From Nitrososphaerota archaeon (lineage in GTDB: Archaea; Thermoproteota; Nitrososphaeria; Nitrososphaerales; Nitrosopumilaceae), in the NCBI GenBank assembly GCA_021325595.1, contig JAJPGX010000013.1, positions 22,786-86,785 on the forward strand: a DNA stretch of 64,000 bases. The letters run 5' to 3'. Both the position numbers and the translations under genes were made by a program. How positions within the stretch are numbered: the first letter of the stretch is position 1; every line of letters begins with the position of its first letter. Of the stretch, positions 7,663 through 16,779 are shown one piece after another. Under the pieces are notes generated by a model that searched no databases, was not told the DNA's origin, and saw only the letters and a program-made list of their open reading frames with translations.

Positions 7663-9693
7663 TTATCTTTTTCTTGCTATGATTCCTATTGCAACTATGA
7701 CTATCATAACGGCTACAATTATTATGAATTCTTTTGTAGGAATCTTCAGCAAATCTTCCATGTCAAATGAATTGCTTACTGGTCCACTTACCTCTATGAT
7801 CTTATAGGCGTGTTCAGTAACATTATCTATCTTTGTTTCTACTTCAAGCCAATACTCCCCTACATTATGAACCGGAATTAATTCTGATTTGTTAGGTATA
7901 ACTGATGTTACTCTAGTATCATGAGATATTGGATTTGTAATTGTTATCTTTGCAAAAGACCATTTTTCTGGATAATCAAATGAGACTCTGATGTTGCCAT
8001 TGTCTTCTAATGCTGATAATGTTCCCTTTGTCATATGTGTTATTACTGGAATTCTATAGGTTGTCTTGGAATCTTCTATTGTTATTACTCCATCAAAATC
8101 TCCTGCGTTTTTTTGTAGGTCATTTATTGTGACATCAATGGTGTCATTTTTTATTTTATAAGAAAATTTCAAACTAGATTCATTTGATGAAAAATCTATC
8201 TTTAAGGTAGTAATGGGTTTTCCATCAATAGATCTTAAATGCAGCGTCTTGACATCACTTGGATTCTCATATGAGAGATTGAAAACAAGACTGTGGGGAA
8301 TTATTATCAAATTGGCATCAAAGGCACGTGTAATGTTTAGTCTTCCACTACCTGTGGCATCAATTGGAAGTGGTTTTCCATAAGGATCCGTTACAGGATC
8401 TGTTGTGGTTGAAATTAATGCGGCAACTGATTCTGGATCAAGATGTGGATATTTCTGTAAAAGCATGGCTATTGCTCCTGTAACATGAGGTGCGGCTGCA
8501 CTAGTGCCACTTGTAAGATTGTATTTTCCATCAAGTGTTGTTGTATTTACAAAAATACCGGGTGCCACCAAATCTGGTTTTATGTAAAATGGAGATACTG
8601 GACCACGTGAACTAAAGGGAGCAACATAATCAGGATGATAAAATATGTTCAAATCTGCAACTGTATTGTCTTTTATGATTGATTTTATTTTGAACCCATC
8701 TACTTTTGAGATTGAAATTACAGGAATTCTTGGAGTATAACTTGAATCATTTGGATTTTTTAATTCCCCAAAAAATATTCCACTCTGATTGTTAAAAACA
8801 ATTAGTGCTTTTGCACCTCTATCTGCAGCGTTTTTTTCTTTTTGAGTAAAGTAGACTTTTTCTCCGGCAACATCGCTTCCTCTTTCTTCTAACAGTATTG
8901 ATCCTTTAATGTCCAAATTTTGTAGATCTTTTGCTCTACCATATCCTCCATAGACTAGTTTCCCCTCAACAGGACCAACTACAGAAACTGTGCCTAGCAT
9001 AGGCATGGATTGGAATTGTTGTTGACCTATGACAAGGGTAGATACTAAACTTGATGTTATGTTGTTGTATGATGCTCCAACAGTTATCACATTGATGTCT
9101 TTTCCAGGACTTCCAATTGTTTCTAGATCAGGACCATTATTTCCAGCAGCTGTCACAACTACGATTTTGTTTGCTACCGCCTTGTCAACTGCACTATCCA
9201 GCCCTTCATTTGTTCTGTTGACACCAAGGCTTATGTTTATCACATCTATTTTGTCTTTTATTGCCTGATCTATTGCTTGTATGATGGATTCCGATGAGAC
9301 AGATTCTCCCGTTGATGAAACTTTGTATGAAAATAATTGAGATGATGGAGCCATTCCAGAAAAACTTCCGTTTGCACCAATTATTCCTGCTACTTCAGTA
9401 CCATGTCCATTTGTATCGATTGGGTCTTCACTTGGATTTACAAAGTTGAATCCTCCAGCTACTCTCCCTAATGGACCATATCCGAGTAAATCTTTATGAT
9501 GAAAATCAATTCCAGTATCAATTATTCCAACTTTGACTCCCTTGCCGTCAAATCCATGTTCCCTTGGAGTAGGTGTACCAACTAATTCTAAACTCTTTGA
9601 AAAATTACTTGCAGATTTTTCCTCAAAGGAATTTAATGTTAAAAATGAAGTAAGTGATACTAAAGCTAGTAACAAAACCAGAAATTTTATCAC
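7663..9693 (-). CDS. Membrane-anchored subtilisin-like serine protease (S8) with PA domain
   Basis: The 676-residue protein starts with a signal peptide (residues 1-20). The catalytic triad is complete: Asp59 (IIDTGID), His97 (NGHGTEVAG) and Ser398 (TSGTSAAAPHV), with Asn185 as the oxyanion residue. A protease-associated (PA) insert spans roughly residues 230-345 between His and Ser. A C-terminal helix (residues about 652-673) followed by RKR anchors it in the membrane with the protease outside. There is no obvious long propeptide. It probably degrades extracellular or surface proteins. It ends three bases from the convergent pckA stop. Confidence 0.93.
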   Translation of the reverse strand: MIKFLVLLLALVSLTSFLTLNSFEEKSASNFSKSLELVGTPTPREHGFDGKGVKVGIIDTGIDFHHKDLLGYGPLGRVAGGFNFVNPSEDPIDTNGHGTEVAGIIGANGSFSGMAPSSQLFSYKVSSTGESVSSESIIQAIDQAIKDKIDVINISLGVNRTNEGLDSAVDKAVANKIVVVTAAGNNGPDLETIGSPGKDINVITVGASYNNITSSLVSTLVIGQQQFQSMPMLGTVSVVGPVEGKLVYGGYGRAKDLQNLDIKGSILLEERGSDVAGEKVYFTQKEKNAADRGAKALIVFNNQSGIFFGELKNPNDSSYTPRIPVISISKVDGFKIKSIIKDNTVADLNIFYHPDYVAPFSSRGPVSPFYIKPDLVAPGIFVNTTTLDGKYNLTSGTSAAAPHVTGAIAMLLQKYPHLDPESVAALISTTTDPVTDPYGKPLPIDATGSGRLNITRAFDANLIIIPHSLVFNLSYENPSDVKTLHLRSIDGKPITTLKIDFSSNESSLKFSYKIKNDTIDVTINDLQKNAGDFDGVITIEDSKTTYRIPVITHMTKGTLSALEDNGNIRVSFDYPEKWSFAKITITNPISHDTRVTSVIPNKSELIPVHNVGEYWLEVETKIDNVTEHAYKIIEVSGPVSNSFDMEDLLKIPTKEFIIIVAVMIVIVAIGIIARKR

Positions 9694-9739
9694 ATATTAT
9701 CTGAATTTTGGCTAGATAAAATGCATTTGTAACCAAAGC

Positions 9740-9748
9740 CATAAATGA
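9740..9748 (+). promoter_or_regulatory. TATA-like box of superoxide dismutase gene
   Basis: cataaatga lies about 26 bases before the ATG at 9770. It argues for that ATG over the in-frame GTG at 9761. Confidence 0.5.
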
Positions 9749-9769
9749 GAATAACTATGTGTGTCTTTT

Positions 9770-10393
9770 ATGGCAAAATATGAACTTCCAAAGGTACCAT
9801 ATGCTTATGACGCCTTGGAGCCACACATAGATGCCAGAACAATGGAAATCCATCACACAAAGCATCATCAAGGATATACTGATGGCTTGAATAATGCATT
9901 GGCAAATCTTAGTTCTGAATTACAGAACATGGAAATTACCAAACTTTTAGCAAGCTTGGATAAGGTTCCAGAAAATGTTAGAGGAACTGTAAATTTCCAC
10001 GGTGGTGGATATGACAATCATGCCTTGTTCTGGAACAATATGAAACCAAATGGTGGAGGAAAACCAGGTGGTAGCGTTGCAGATGCAATCAATTCTGTCT
10101 TTGGAGGCTTTGATGCCTTCAAGGAAAAATTCACCAAGGACACAATAGCTGTGCAAGGAAGTGGTTGGGGTTGGTTAACATACAACCCACAAACCAAGAA
10201 GATTGAATTTACTACCATGCCAAACCAAACAAGTCCTAGGACCAAGGGATTAATCCCGCTTTTAGGATTAGACGTATGGGAGCACGCATACTATCTCAAA
10301 TACCAAAACAAGCGTGCTGATTATGTCAATGCTTGGTGGAATGTAGTAAACTGGGATGAAGTAGATGCAAGATTGTCCAAAGTCAAAGCATAA
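9770..10393 (+). CDS. sod: Superoxide dismutase (Fe/Mn family)
   Basis: From the ATG at 9770 the protein is 207 residues. All four metal ligands are visible: His in TMEIHHTKHHQGY, His in DNHALFWN, and Asp and His in DVWEHAYYLKY. It dismutates superoxide to oxygen and hydrogen peroxide in the cytoplasm, expected in an aerobic ammonia oxidiser. Sequence alone does not firmly separate Fe from Mn use. The promoter placement favours this start over GTG 9761. A T-rich stretch follows the stop (ttctttttgtttt) and may terminate transcription. Confidence 0.95.
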   Translation: MAKYELPKVPYAYDALEPHIDARTMEIHHTKHHQGYTDGLNNALANLSSELQNMEITKLLASLDKVPENVRGTVNFHGGGYDNHALFWNNMKPNGGGKPGGSVADAINSVFGGFDAFKEKFTKDTIAVQGSGWGWLTYNPQTKKIEFTTMPNQTSPRTKGLIPLLGLDVWEHAYYLKYQNKRADYVNAWWNVVNWDEVDARLSKVKA

Positions 10394-10433
10394 ACCCACT
10401 CTTCTTTTTGTTTTGGAAAACCACATTCAGAAT

Positions 10434-10443
10434 GAATTTATAG
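10434..10443 (+). promoter_or_regulatory. TATA-like box of prefoldin alpha gene
   Basis: atttataggt lies about 27 bases before the ATG at 10466, favouring that ATG over the upstream in-frame TTG at 10460. Confidence 0.45.
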
Positions 10444-10465
10444 GTCTGACAAGAATTTTTTGCAA

Positions 10466-10888
10466 ATGAGTGAGGAACAAGTACAGTATTTGTTACAACA
10501 GATGCAAGCCCTTGAGACATACATGTCTGAAATAATGCAAAGGGAAGACGCTGTTATCAAACTTTTACAGGAAGCCACAGGTGCAGTTGAAGCAATGAAA
10601 ACACTTGACGCAAATACAGAATATGAAACGCTTGTTCCAGTTGGTCTTGGGGCATTTGTAAAGGCAAAAATTCAACCAAACCAAAAAATGATAATAAATA
10701 TTGGTGCAGGTGCTGTAATAGAACAAGACAAAGACGCCGCAATCAATTTCATAGAGGCTAGAATCAAGGAACTTGAAGTGGTATTACAACAATTTGCAGT
10801 ACAAAAACAAGAAGTTGCAATGAGGATTGAACAAGGACAACACGAAATGAACAAACTTATACAAGCTAACCGCAATCCAATGCATTAA
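10466..10888 (+). CDS. pfdA: Prefoldin alpha subunit (GimC alpha)
   Basis: The 140-residue protein has two long coiled-coil helices flanking a beta-hairpin core (ETLVPVGLGAFVKAKI and KMIINIGAGAVIEQD), the prefoldin alpha layout. With the beta subunit (39470-39862) it forms the alpha2-beta4 jellyfish-shaped chaperone that hands unfolded proteins to the thermosome. It lies 12 bases before ftsY, as in many archaea (pfdA-ftsY). The in-frame TTG at 10460 is an alternative start but a TATA-like box fits the ATG. Confidence 0.93.
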   Translation: MSEEQVQYLLQQMQALETYMSEIMQREDAVIKLLQEATGAVEAMKTLDANTEYETLVPVGLGAFVKAKIQPNQKMIINIGAGAVIEQDKDAAINFIEARIKELEVVLQQFAVQKQEVAMRIEQGQHEMNKLIQANRNPMH

Positions 10889-10900
10889 GGCTATCACAAA

Positions 10901-12364
10901 ATGTTTGATAAACTAAGGAATGCGTTTTCTTCAGCCGTTAAAAGCTTCGGAGAAAAAGAGCTAAAGGAAAAAGACATTGATGAAGTATTATTTGAACTTG
11001 AAGTTGCACTATTGGAATCTGATGTAGCTACTGAAGTAATTGATGCATTAAAAGAAGATCTCAAAAAACAACTTGTTGGAACTACAGTTAACAAAGAAAA
11101 AATTGCCGAGACAGTAAAAGCAAACCTGCAACATAGTATATCATCCATGTTTGACACTGCAGGGAAGATAGACATAATGTCAAGAATTCAAGAGAAAAAA
11201 GCCAAAGGAGAACCATATATCATTTCATTTATGGGAATTAATGGAACTGGCAAAACTACGACCATCGCAAAATTTGCTCATCTGTTAAAAGAAAATAAAT
11301 TCTCAGTAGTCATCGCAGCTGCAGATACTTATCGAGCTGGTGCAATTGAACAGATAACTGAACATGGGAAAAGACTTAACATCAAAGTCATCGCTCAAAA
11401 TTATGGCTCTGATCCAGCTGCTGTATCCCGTGATGCCGTACTTCATGCAAAATCAAACAAGATTGATTGTGTACTAATAGATACTGCGGGAAGAATGCAG
11501 ACAAGCAAGAACCTCATGGACCAAATATCAAAAATAAACAAAGTTGTAAATCCAGATCTTAAGCTCTTCGTAGGTGACTCTCTGGCAGGAAATGATACCG
11601 TTAGTCAAGCCCGTGAATTTCATAATTATACAAAGTTTGATGGTGCAATTCTTACAAAAAGTGACGCTGATGCTAGAGGGGGAGCAGCAATTTCTATTGT
11701 AAAAGTTACTTCAAGCCCAATCTTGTATCTTGGAGTAGGTCAAGAATACAAAGATCTCAAACCATTTGATAAAGATTCATTTCTTGAGACACTCTTTGGC
11801 ACTCCACAAGCAAGTGAGGAAATAAAAATTGTTGAATCAACAACACAAAAACAAATACAAAAACCAACTCAAGCAGAAGTTAAATCAGAACCAAAGATTG
11901 AGTCAAAACCTGAATCAATATTGGAAAAAATAGAAATAAAACAAGAAATCAAAGCAGAACAAGAACCACCAAAAGTAGAAAAAACTGAAATCAGAGAAGA
12001 AAAAATCACCATATCTTCTGAACGCAAGTTAGAATCGAAACTAGAACCAAAGATTGAATCAAAACCCGAGATAAAACAAGAAGTCAAAATAGAAAAAAAG
12101 CAATCCAAAGAAGAAATCATTGATAGTGGAGATCCTTTTGCTGGAATAGAAACAAAAGACATTGAAAAATATTCTAATCTTTATGATATATCTCCACCTG
12201 AAAACGATGATGATGCAAGAAAACTAGCTTCCAAGATTCGAAAATGGATCTCAAATGGAAGACCTAAACCAAAAGAACAAAAAGTTGAAGAGGAGGAAGA
12301 GATGGAAAAAATAGAGGAAGAAAAACCAAAGAAGCGTTCATTATTTGGATGGGGTAAGAAATGA
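10901..12364 (+). CDS. ftsY: Signal recognition particle receptor FtsY with a long charged C-terminal tail
   Basis: Residues 1-305 form the NG domain. Seen are the N-domain helices, G1 GINGTGKTTTIAKFA, the insertion-box DTYRAGAIEQ, G3 DTAGRMQT and TKSDADARGGA. FtsY receives ribosome-SRP complexes at the membrane for SecY. The protein then continues for about 180 residues, rich in Lys/Glu with repeated units such as KIESKPE and EIKQE, ending in a basic, aromatic tip (KKRSLFGWGKK). Most FtsY proteins carry their charged, membrane-associated A domain at the N-terminus; here it is C-terminal. The stop overlaps the argF start by four bases. Confidence 0.93.
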   Translation: MFDKLRNAFSSAVKSFGEKELKEKDIDEVLFELEVALLESDVATEVIDALKEDLKKQLVGTTVNKEKIAETVKANLQHSISSMFDTAGKIDIMSRIQEKKAKGEPYIISFMGINGTGKTTTIAKFAHLLKENKFSVVIAAADTYRAGAIEQITEHGKRLNIKVIAQNYGSDPAAVSRDAVLHAKSNKIDCVLIDTAGRMQTSKNLMDQISKINKVVNPDLKLFVGDSLAGNDTVSQAREFHNYTKFDGAILTKSDADARGGAAISIVKVTSSPILYLGVGQEYKDLKPFDKDSFLETLFGTPQASEEIKIVESTTQKQIQKPTQAEVKSEPKIESKPESILEKIEIKQEIKAEQEPPKVEKTEIREEKITISSERKLESKLEPKIESKPEIKQEVKIEKKQSKEEIIDSGDPFAGIETKDIEKYSNLYDISPPENDDDARKLASKIRKWISNGRPKPKEQKVEEEEEMEKIEEEKPKKRSLFGWGKK

Positions 12365-13275
12365 GAATGAAAACAAAAGATCTATTGACATTGAACGAAT
12401 TAAATAAAAATGATCTCTTGGGAATAATCAATAACGCTATCAAACTAAAAAAAGATCTTAAAAAAGGAGTTTCAAAACCACTCTTAAAGAATAAAACATT
12501 GGCAATGATATTCCAAAAACCGTCTACTAGGACAAGAGTCAGCTTTGAAACAGGAATGTTTCAACTTGGTGGGCATGCCTTGAATCTATCTGCAGATGAA
12601 ATTCAACTAAAAAGAGGAGAAACAATTGAGGATACGGCAAAAACACTTTCAAGATATGTTGACATTATTATGGCAAGGGTTTATTCTCACGAAGAAGTAG
12701 AAATTCTTGCAAAAAATACAACGATTCCTGTAATAAATGGACTTTCTGATTCATTTCATCCATGTCAGATACTAGCAGACTTGATGACAATTAAAGAAAA
12801 AAAGAAAAGACTTGCTGGACTTAAGCTTGCTTGGATTGGGGATGGTAACAATGTTTGTAATTCTATGATCTATGGTTGTGCAAAAACATCAATTGACATG
12901 AGTATTGCAACGCCAAAAGGATATGAGCCAAGTAAACAAGTGGTTAATGAATCCAAGAAACATATTGACTTGCAATTGTTAAATGATCCGGAACTTGCAG
13001 TAAAAGACGCAGATATTGTTGTAACTGATACTTTTGTTTCAATTCATCACCAATCTACCGACAGAACTAATGATTTTCTACCATATTTTCAGGTTAACTC
13101 AAAACTAATGAAAAAAGCAGTCCCAGATGCTATTTTCATGCATTGTCTTCCAGCAAAAAGAGGACAAGAAGTTACTGCAGAAGTAATAGATGGATCTCAG
13201 TCTGTCGTATGGGATGAGGCTGAAAATAGACTTCATGCACAAAAGGCTCTTATGGTAGCGTTGCTGCGAGTCTAA
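12361..13275 (+). CDS. argF: Ornithine carbamoyltransferase
   Basis: The 304-residue protein has the carbamoyl-phosphate motif STRTRVSFE (residues 55-63), the ornithine-side HPCQILADL, and HCLPAKRGQEV with the catalytic cysteine. It makes citrulline from ornithine and carbamoyl phosphate for arginine synthesis. The ATG overlaps the ftsY stop (ATGA), so translation is coupled even though the functions are unrelated. No other arginine genes are close. Confidence 0.95.
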   Translation: MRMKTKDLLTLNELNKNDLLGIINNAIKLKKDLKKGVSKPLLKNKTLAMIFQKPSTRTRVSFETGMFQLGGHALNLSADEIQLKRGETIEDTAKTLSRYVDIIMARVYSHEEVEILAKNTTIPVINGLSDSFHPCQILADLMTIKEKKKRLAGLKLAWIGDGNNVCNSMIYGCAKTSIDMSIATPKGYEPSKQVVNESKKHIDLQLLNDPELAVKDADIVVTDTFVSIHHQSTDRTNDFLPYFQVNSKLMKKAVPDAIFMHCLPAKRGQEVTAEVIDGSQSVVWDEAENRLHAQKALMVALLRV

Positions 13276-13277
13276 CG

Positions 13278-13287
13278 TTTATAAGAG
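13278..13287 (+). promoter_or_regulatory. TATA-like box before the L18-S5-L30-L15-SecY block
   Basis: cgtttataag lies about 40 bases before the L18 ATG. It implies a short leader of roughly 15 bases that contains aaggtt, a possible ribosome-binding site, unlike the leaderless genes nearby. Confidence 0.4.
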
Positions 13288-13322
13288 CTTCTCCAAAATT
13301 TTTTGTAAAAGGTTAGAATAGA

Positions 13323-13811
13323 ATGGCATATTCCCAAATATTACGTAGATCTCGAGAAGAGAAAACCAACTACAGAAAGCGAAAGCATCTTCTGATGGGT
13401 AGACGAGACTTTATCACAGTTCAAATTTCAAATGAAAATACTCTAGTCCAGATTCACAAACCTGAGATGGAAGGTGACAAGGTGTTATCATCGGCTCACT
13501 CCAGATCACTTTTGGCAAAAGGGTGGAAGGGTTCAAGAAAAAATATTCCTGCAGCATATCTTACAGGATATCTGGCAGGAAAAAAAGCGCTTGCTAGTGG
13601 AGTAAAGGGTGCTGTAATGTACACTGGAACTAGAAAATATACACAAAGACTTGCCGCTGCATTAAAGGGTGTAATTGACGCTGGAGTAGAAGTTCCAGCG
13701 GACGCAGAAACTTTTCCTGACGAGGAAAGACTCGGTGGCAAATTTCTCAAAGTACAAAATGAAATCAGTAAAGTAAAATCAGCTATTGATAATGAGGTTA
13801 AGTCAAAGTGA
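13323..13811 (+). CDS. rpl18: Ribosomal protein L18 (uL18)
   Basis: The 162-residue protein matches archaeal L18, with YRKRKHLLMGR near the N-terminus and a conserved core around HSRSLLAKGWKGS and PAAYLTGYLAGKKA. It binds 5S rRNA with L5. It is the first gene of a spc-operon fragment, L18-S5-L30-L15-secY-adk-cmk-cbf5. The usual upstream partners L32e and L19e have been separated. The end overlaps S5 by four bases. Confidence 0.95.
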   Translation: MAYSQILRRSREEKTNYRKRKHLLMGRRDFITVQISNENTLVQIHKPEMEGDKVLSSAHSRSLLAKGWKGSRKNIPAAYLTGYLAGKKALASGVKGAVMYTGTRKYTQRLAAALKGVIDAGVEVPADAETFPDEERLGGKFLKVQNEISKVKSAIDNEVKSK

Positions 13812-14443
13812 GTAGATCAGAACAAAGACCACCTAGACAGAGAACAGAGACTGAACAAGTGTGGGTTCCACGAACAAAGCTAGGACAGTTGGTTGCTAAT
13901 GAAAAAATTACATCAATGAAAGAAATCTATGAAAATGGTTATAGAATCCAAGAGGCTGGAATTATCAAAAAATTACTTCCTGGAATTAAAACAGAAGTAA
14001 TCAGTGTTGGTATTGTACAAAAACAAACTACTAACGGGGAATATACTAGATTCAAAGCACTAGTTGCAGCTGGAGACGAAAATGGCTGGCTTGGAATAGG
14101 TCAAGGAAAATCAAAACAGATGCGAATTGCAATTGAAAAGGCAACAAATCAAGCTTATCTTAATGTAAGCCCAGTAAAACTAGGTTGTGGAAGCTGGGAG
14201 TGTAGATGTGATCAAGGTCACTCCGTTCCATTCAAAGTTAGAGGAAGAGGAGGAAGTGTAACAGTTGAGATAATACCGGGACCAAGAGGCCTTGGGCTTG
14301 TTGCAGGTGGAAACATTAGAAATCTTCTCAAACTTGCAGGTTTGAAAGATGCATGGACAAAAAGTACTGGTTCTACAAATACAATGACTTCTACCTCGCG
14401 TGCCGTTTTAGAATGTTTGAGACAAACATTTAGTCAGGGTTGA
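13808..14443 (+). CDS. rps5: Ribosomal protein S5 (uS5)
   Basis: The 211-residue protein has the S5 RNA-binding core (GLGIGQGKSKQ-like LGIGQGKSKQMRIAIEKA) and the C-terminal ribosomal fold (VTVEIIPGPRGLGLVAGG). It sits in the 30S body and helps decoding accuracy and mRNA helicase action. The start is GTG at 13808, inside the L18 stop. Archaeal S5 proteins have a longer N-terminus than bacterial ones, as here. Confidence 0.95.
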   Translation: MSRSEQRPPRQRTETEQVWVPRTKLGQLVANEKITSMKEIYENGYRIQEAGIIKKLLPGIKTEVISVGIVQKQTTNGEYTRFKALVAAGDENGWLGIGQGKSKQMRIAIEKATNQAYLNVSPVKLGCGSWECRCDQGHSVPFKVRGRGGSVTVEIIPGPRGLGLVAGGNIRNLLKLAGLKDAWTKSTGSTNTMTSTSRAVLECLRQTFSQG

Positions 14444-14451
14444 GAAAAGAT

Positions 14452-14919
14452 ATGGGTAAAGCTTTCCTAGTTATACGAATGAAAGGAACAATAAATGTTC
14501 CACATTGGGCAAGAATCACATTAGATCTTCTTCATTTAGATAAGAGATTTAGAGCCACAATAATTCCTGAAAAAGATAACACAAAAGGAATGCTTGACAA
14601 GATAAAACATTATGCATCTTGGCAAGAAATTGATATCCCAACAGCAAAGGAACTGATTGAAAAGAAGGCAAGAAAAGATGGATACAAGAAACTTACAACT
14701 GAGGATATATCGAAACTAGGATTCAAAAGTGTAGATGACTTGGCAAAATCACTTGCTGATGGCTCAGTTACACTATCAAAATTAAAACCACTCAAACCAT
14801 GGTTTGCATTGGCCCCTCCAAAACACGGATTTAAACGAAGTACAAAGAAAATGTATGGCGAGGGAGGAATTCTTGGAAGTCACAAAGAGCTTATGGCTCA
14901 AGTGAGGTTAATGATCTAA
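14452..14919 (+). CDS. rpl30: Ribosomal protein L30 (uL30)
   Basis: From the ATG at 14452 the protein is 155 residues and begins MGKAFLVIRMKGTINVPHWA, the classical L30 start. It ends with PKHGFKRSTKKMYGEGGILG, typical of archaeal and eukaryotic L30/L7. An in-frame TTG at 14440 overlapping the S5 stop would add four residues; the ATG matches family N-termini better. It is a 50S protein. Confidence 0.94.
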   Translation: MGKAFLVIRMKGTINVPHWARITLDLLHLDKRFRATIIPEKDNTKGMLDKIKHYASWQEIDIPTAKELIEKKARKDGYKKLTTEDISKLGFKSVDDLAKSLADGSVTLSKLKPLKPWFALAPPKHGFKRSTKKMYGEGGILGSHKELMAQVRLMI

Positions 14920-14920
14920 A

Positions 14921-15343
14921 ATGGCCACAAGAAATCGTAAGACACGAAAATACCGAGGAGGCAGAAACCACGGCTGGGGACAAATTGGTCAGCACAGAGC
15001 AAGCGGTCACAAAGGTGGACTCGGTCGTTCTGGTATGCACAAACACCATTTCATCAAAATGTTAATGACTGATCCAAAACATTTTGGTCATGATTCTACT
15101 CACCCGCCACATCCTAATCTAGTCAGAAAATGGGCTAGTGTGCGAGATCTAGATGATATCTATGCAAACCATGGAAAGCAAGAAGGCGGAAAGAAAATCA
15201 TTGACCTTGCAGAACTTGGATATGATAAACTGTTAGGGGGAGGACAGACAAAGAATGCATATGTTGTCAAAGTGGAACGGTTCTCTGCCTCTGCTGAAGA
15301 AAAAATTAAACAATCTGGCGGCGAGGTGCAGGCGTTAGCGTGA
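14921..15343 (+). CDS. rpl15: Ribosomal protein L15 (uL15)
   Basis: The 140-residue basic protein begins MATRNRKTRKYRGGRNHGWG and continues with HKGGLGRSGMHKHHF, the archaeal L15 pattern. It is an early-assembling 50S protein. It starts one base after L30 and overlaps the secY start by four bases, as in the ancestral spc operon. Confidence 0.95.
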   Translation: MATRNRKTRKYRGGRNHGWGQIGQHRASGHKGGLGRSGMHKHHFIKMLMTDPKHFGHDSTHPPHPNLVRKWASVRDLDDIYANHGKQEGGKKIIDLAELGYDKLLGGGQTKNAYVVKVERFSASAEEKIKQSGGEVQALA

Positions 15344-16779
15344 CAGAACAAGAACAAGGAACTCCTGCAGGTTTTCTTAAGACAATAATTTCAAAAGCTG
15401 AAGCCTATATCCCACAGGTACCAAAACCAAAGAAAAAGATTCCATTACATGTTCGTTTGATGTGGTGTGGTGTTGCACTCTTCATCTATATGATAATGGG
15501 TCAGACCCCACTTTATGGCGCATCTACCCCTGCATTTGACTTTCTTGCATTTGCAAGAGTAATTTTTGCATCCCAGCAAGGAACACTTGTAGAGCTTGGA
15601 ATAGGGCCTATAGTTACTGCTGGACTTTTAATGCAACTACTAAAAGGTTCTGAAATATTTCATTTGGACTTTAAGAAACCGGAAGATAGAGAACTCTATC
15701 AAACAGCTACTAAGATTGTTACTTATATTGTAATTATTGCAGAATCATCACTTTATGGAATGGCGGTATATGGTCCAAGATTGCCAAGTCATGAAGCAGG
15801 CTTTATTCTAGTTGGGCAGTTAATTGGTGCTTCAGTAATTATCATGTTACTTGATGAATTAGTACAAAAGGGGTGGGGGCTCGGAAGCGGTATCAGTCTC
15901 TTCATTGCCGCAGGTGTAGCTCAACAGGTATTGTGGAGCATTATTAGTCCAATTCCAGCAGGTGATGGTGGTCCAGTAGGTGTTATTGCAAATATAATTA
16001 ATTCCATGATGACTCATGATTTCTCCAACTTACTCTTTAGGGCAAACCAACTGCCTAGTATATTTGGTCTTGCAATTACGGCAGGTGTATTATTAATTCT
16101 GGTATACACGCAGGGCATAAAAGTGGAGATCCCAATAGTATCAACAAAGTATAGAGGATTTTCAGCTGTCTATCCAATCAAATTGATGTATGTTTCCAAC
16201 ATTCCAGTAATTTTGGCCTCTGCGCTTACTGCCAACGCAGTATTTGTTGGACAGATACTATGGGCAAACTTTAACCCCAGAAATGGAAATCCATTCTTTA
16301 ACATACTAGCAATGTTTGATCCGACTTCTCCATCTACTCCAATTGGTGGTATTTTGTATTATGTTACGGCGCCGCGTGGTCTTGATATCGTAGCATTAGA
16401 TCCTGGAAGAGCTGTAGCATACATTCTCTTCATGGTTGGAATCGTAGTTCTCTTTGGCAGACTATGGATTGAACTTGGAGGTTTATCTGCAAAGAGTGCA
16501 GCAAAGAACTTACTTGACGCCGAAGTCCAAATTCCTGGATTTAGACGTTCAAATCAACCAGTAGAAAACCTACTTCAAAAATACATACCATCTGTTACGA
16601 TAATTGGTTCTATCATACTTGGCTTATTAGCTGGTGTGTCTGACGTACTTGGAACATTTGGCTCCGGAACTGGAATGCTCTTAACTGTTGACATCTTGAT
16701 TAACTACTACAACTTACTAGTAAGAGAAAAAGTCGAAGAAGTCATGCCCACTCTGGGTGCGTTACTTGGCAGAAAGTAA
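15340..16779 (+). CDS. secY: Preprotein translocase subunit SecY (Sec61 alpha)
   Basis: The 479-residue integral membrane protein shows ten likely helices and SecY motifs such as FIYMIMGQTPLYG, GLGSGISLFIAAG and KYRGFSAVYPIKLMYVSNIP. It is the channel subunit that moves secreted and membrane proteins, with SecE (1745-1930). The start is GTG at 15340, overlapping L15. Its end overlaps the adenylate kinase gene by 23 bases, so the two are tightly coupled. Confidence 0.96.
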   Translation: MTEQEQGTPAGFLKTIISKAEAYIPQVPKPKKKIPLHVRLMWCGVALFIYMIMGQTPLYGASTPAFDFLAFARVIFASQQGTLVELGIGPIVTAGLLMQLLKGSEIFHLDFKKPEDRELYQTATKIVTYIVIIAESSLYGMAVYGPRLPSHEAGFILVGQLIGASVIIMLLDELVQKGWGLGSGISLFIAAGVAQQVLWSIISPIPAGDGGPVGVIANIINSMMTHDFSNLLFRANQLPSIFGLAITAGVLLILVYTQGIKVEIPIVSTKYRGFSAVYPIKLMYVSNIPVILASALTANAVFVGQILWANFNPRNGNPFFNILAMFDPTSPSTPIGGILYYVTAPRGLDIVALDPGRAVAYILFMVGIVVLFGRLWIELGGLSAKSAAKNLLDAEVQIPGFRRSNQPVENLLQKYIPSVTIIGSIILGLLAGVSDVLGTFGSGTGMLLTVDILINYYNLLVREKVEEVMPTLGALLGRK

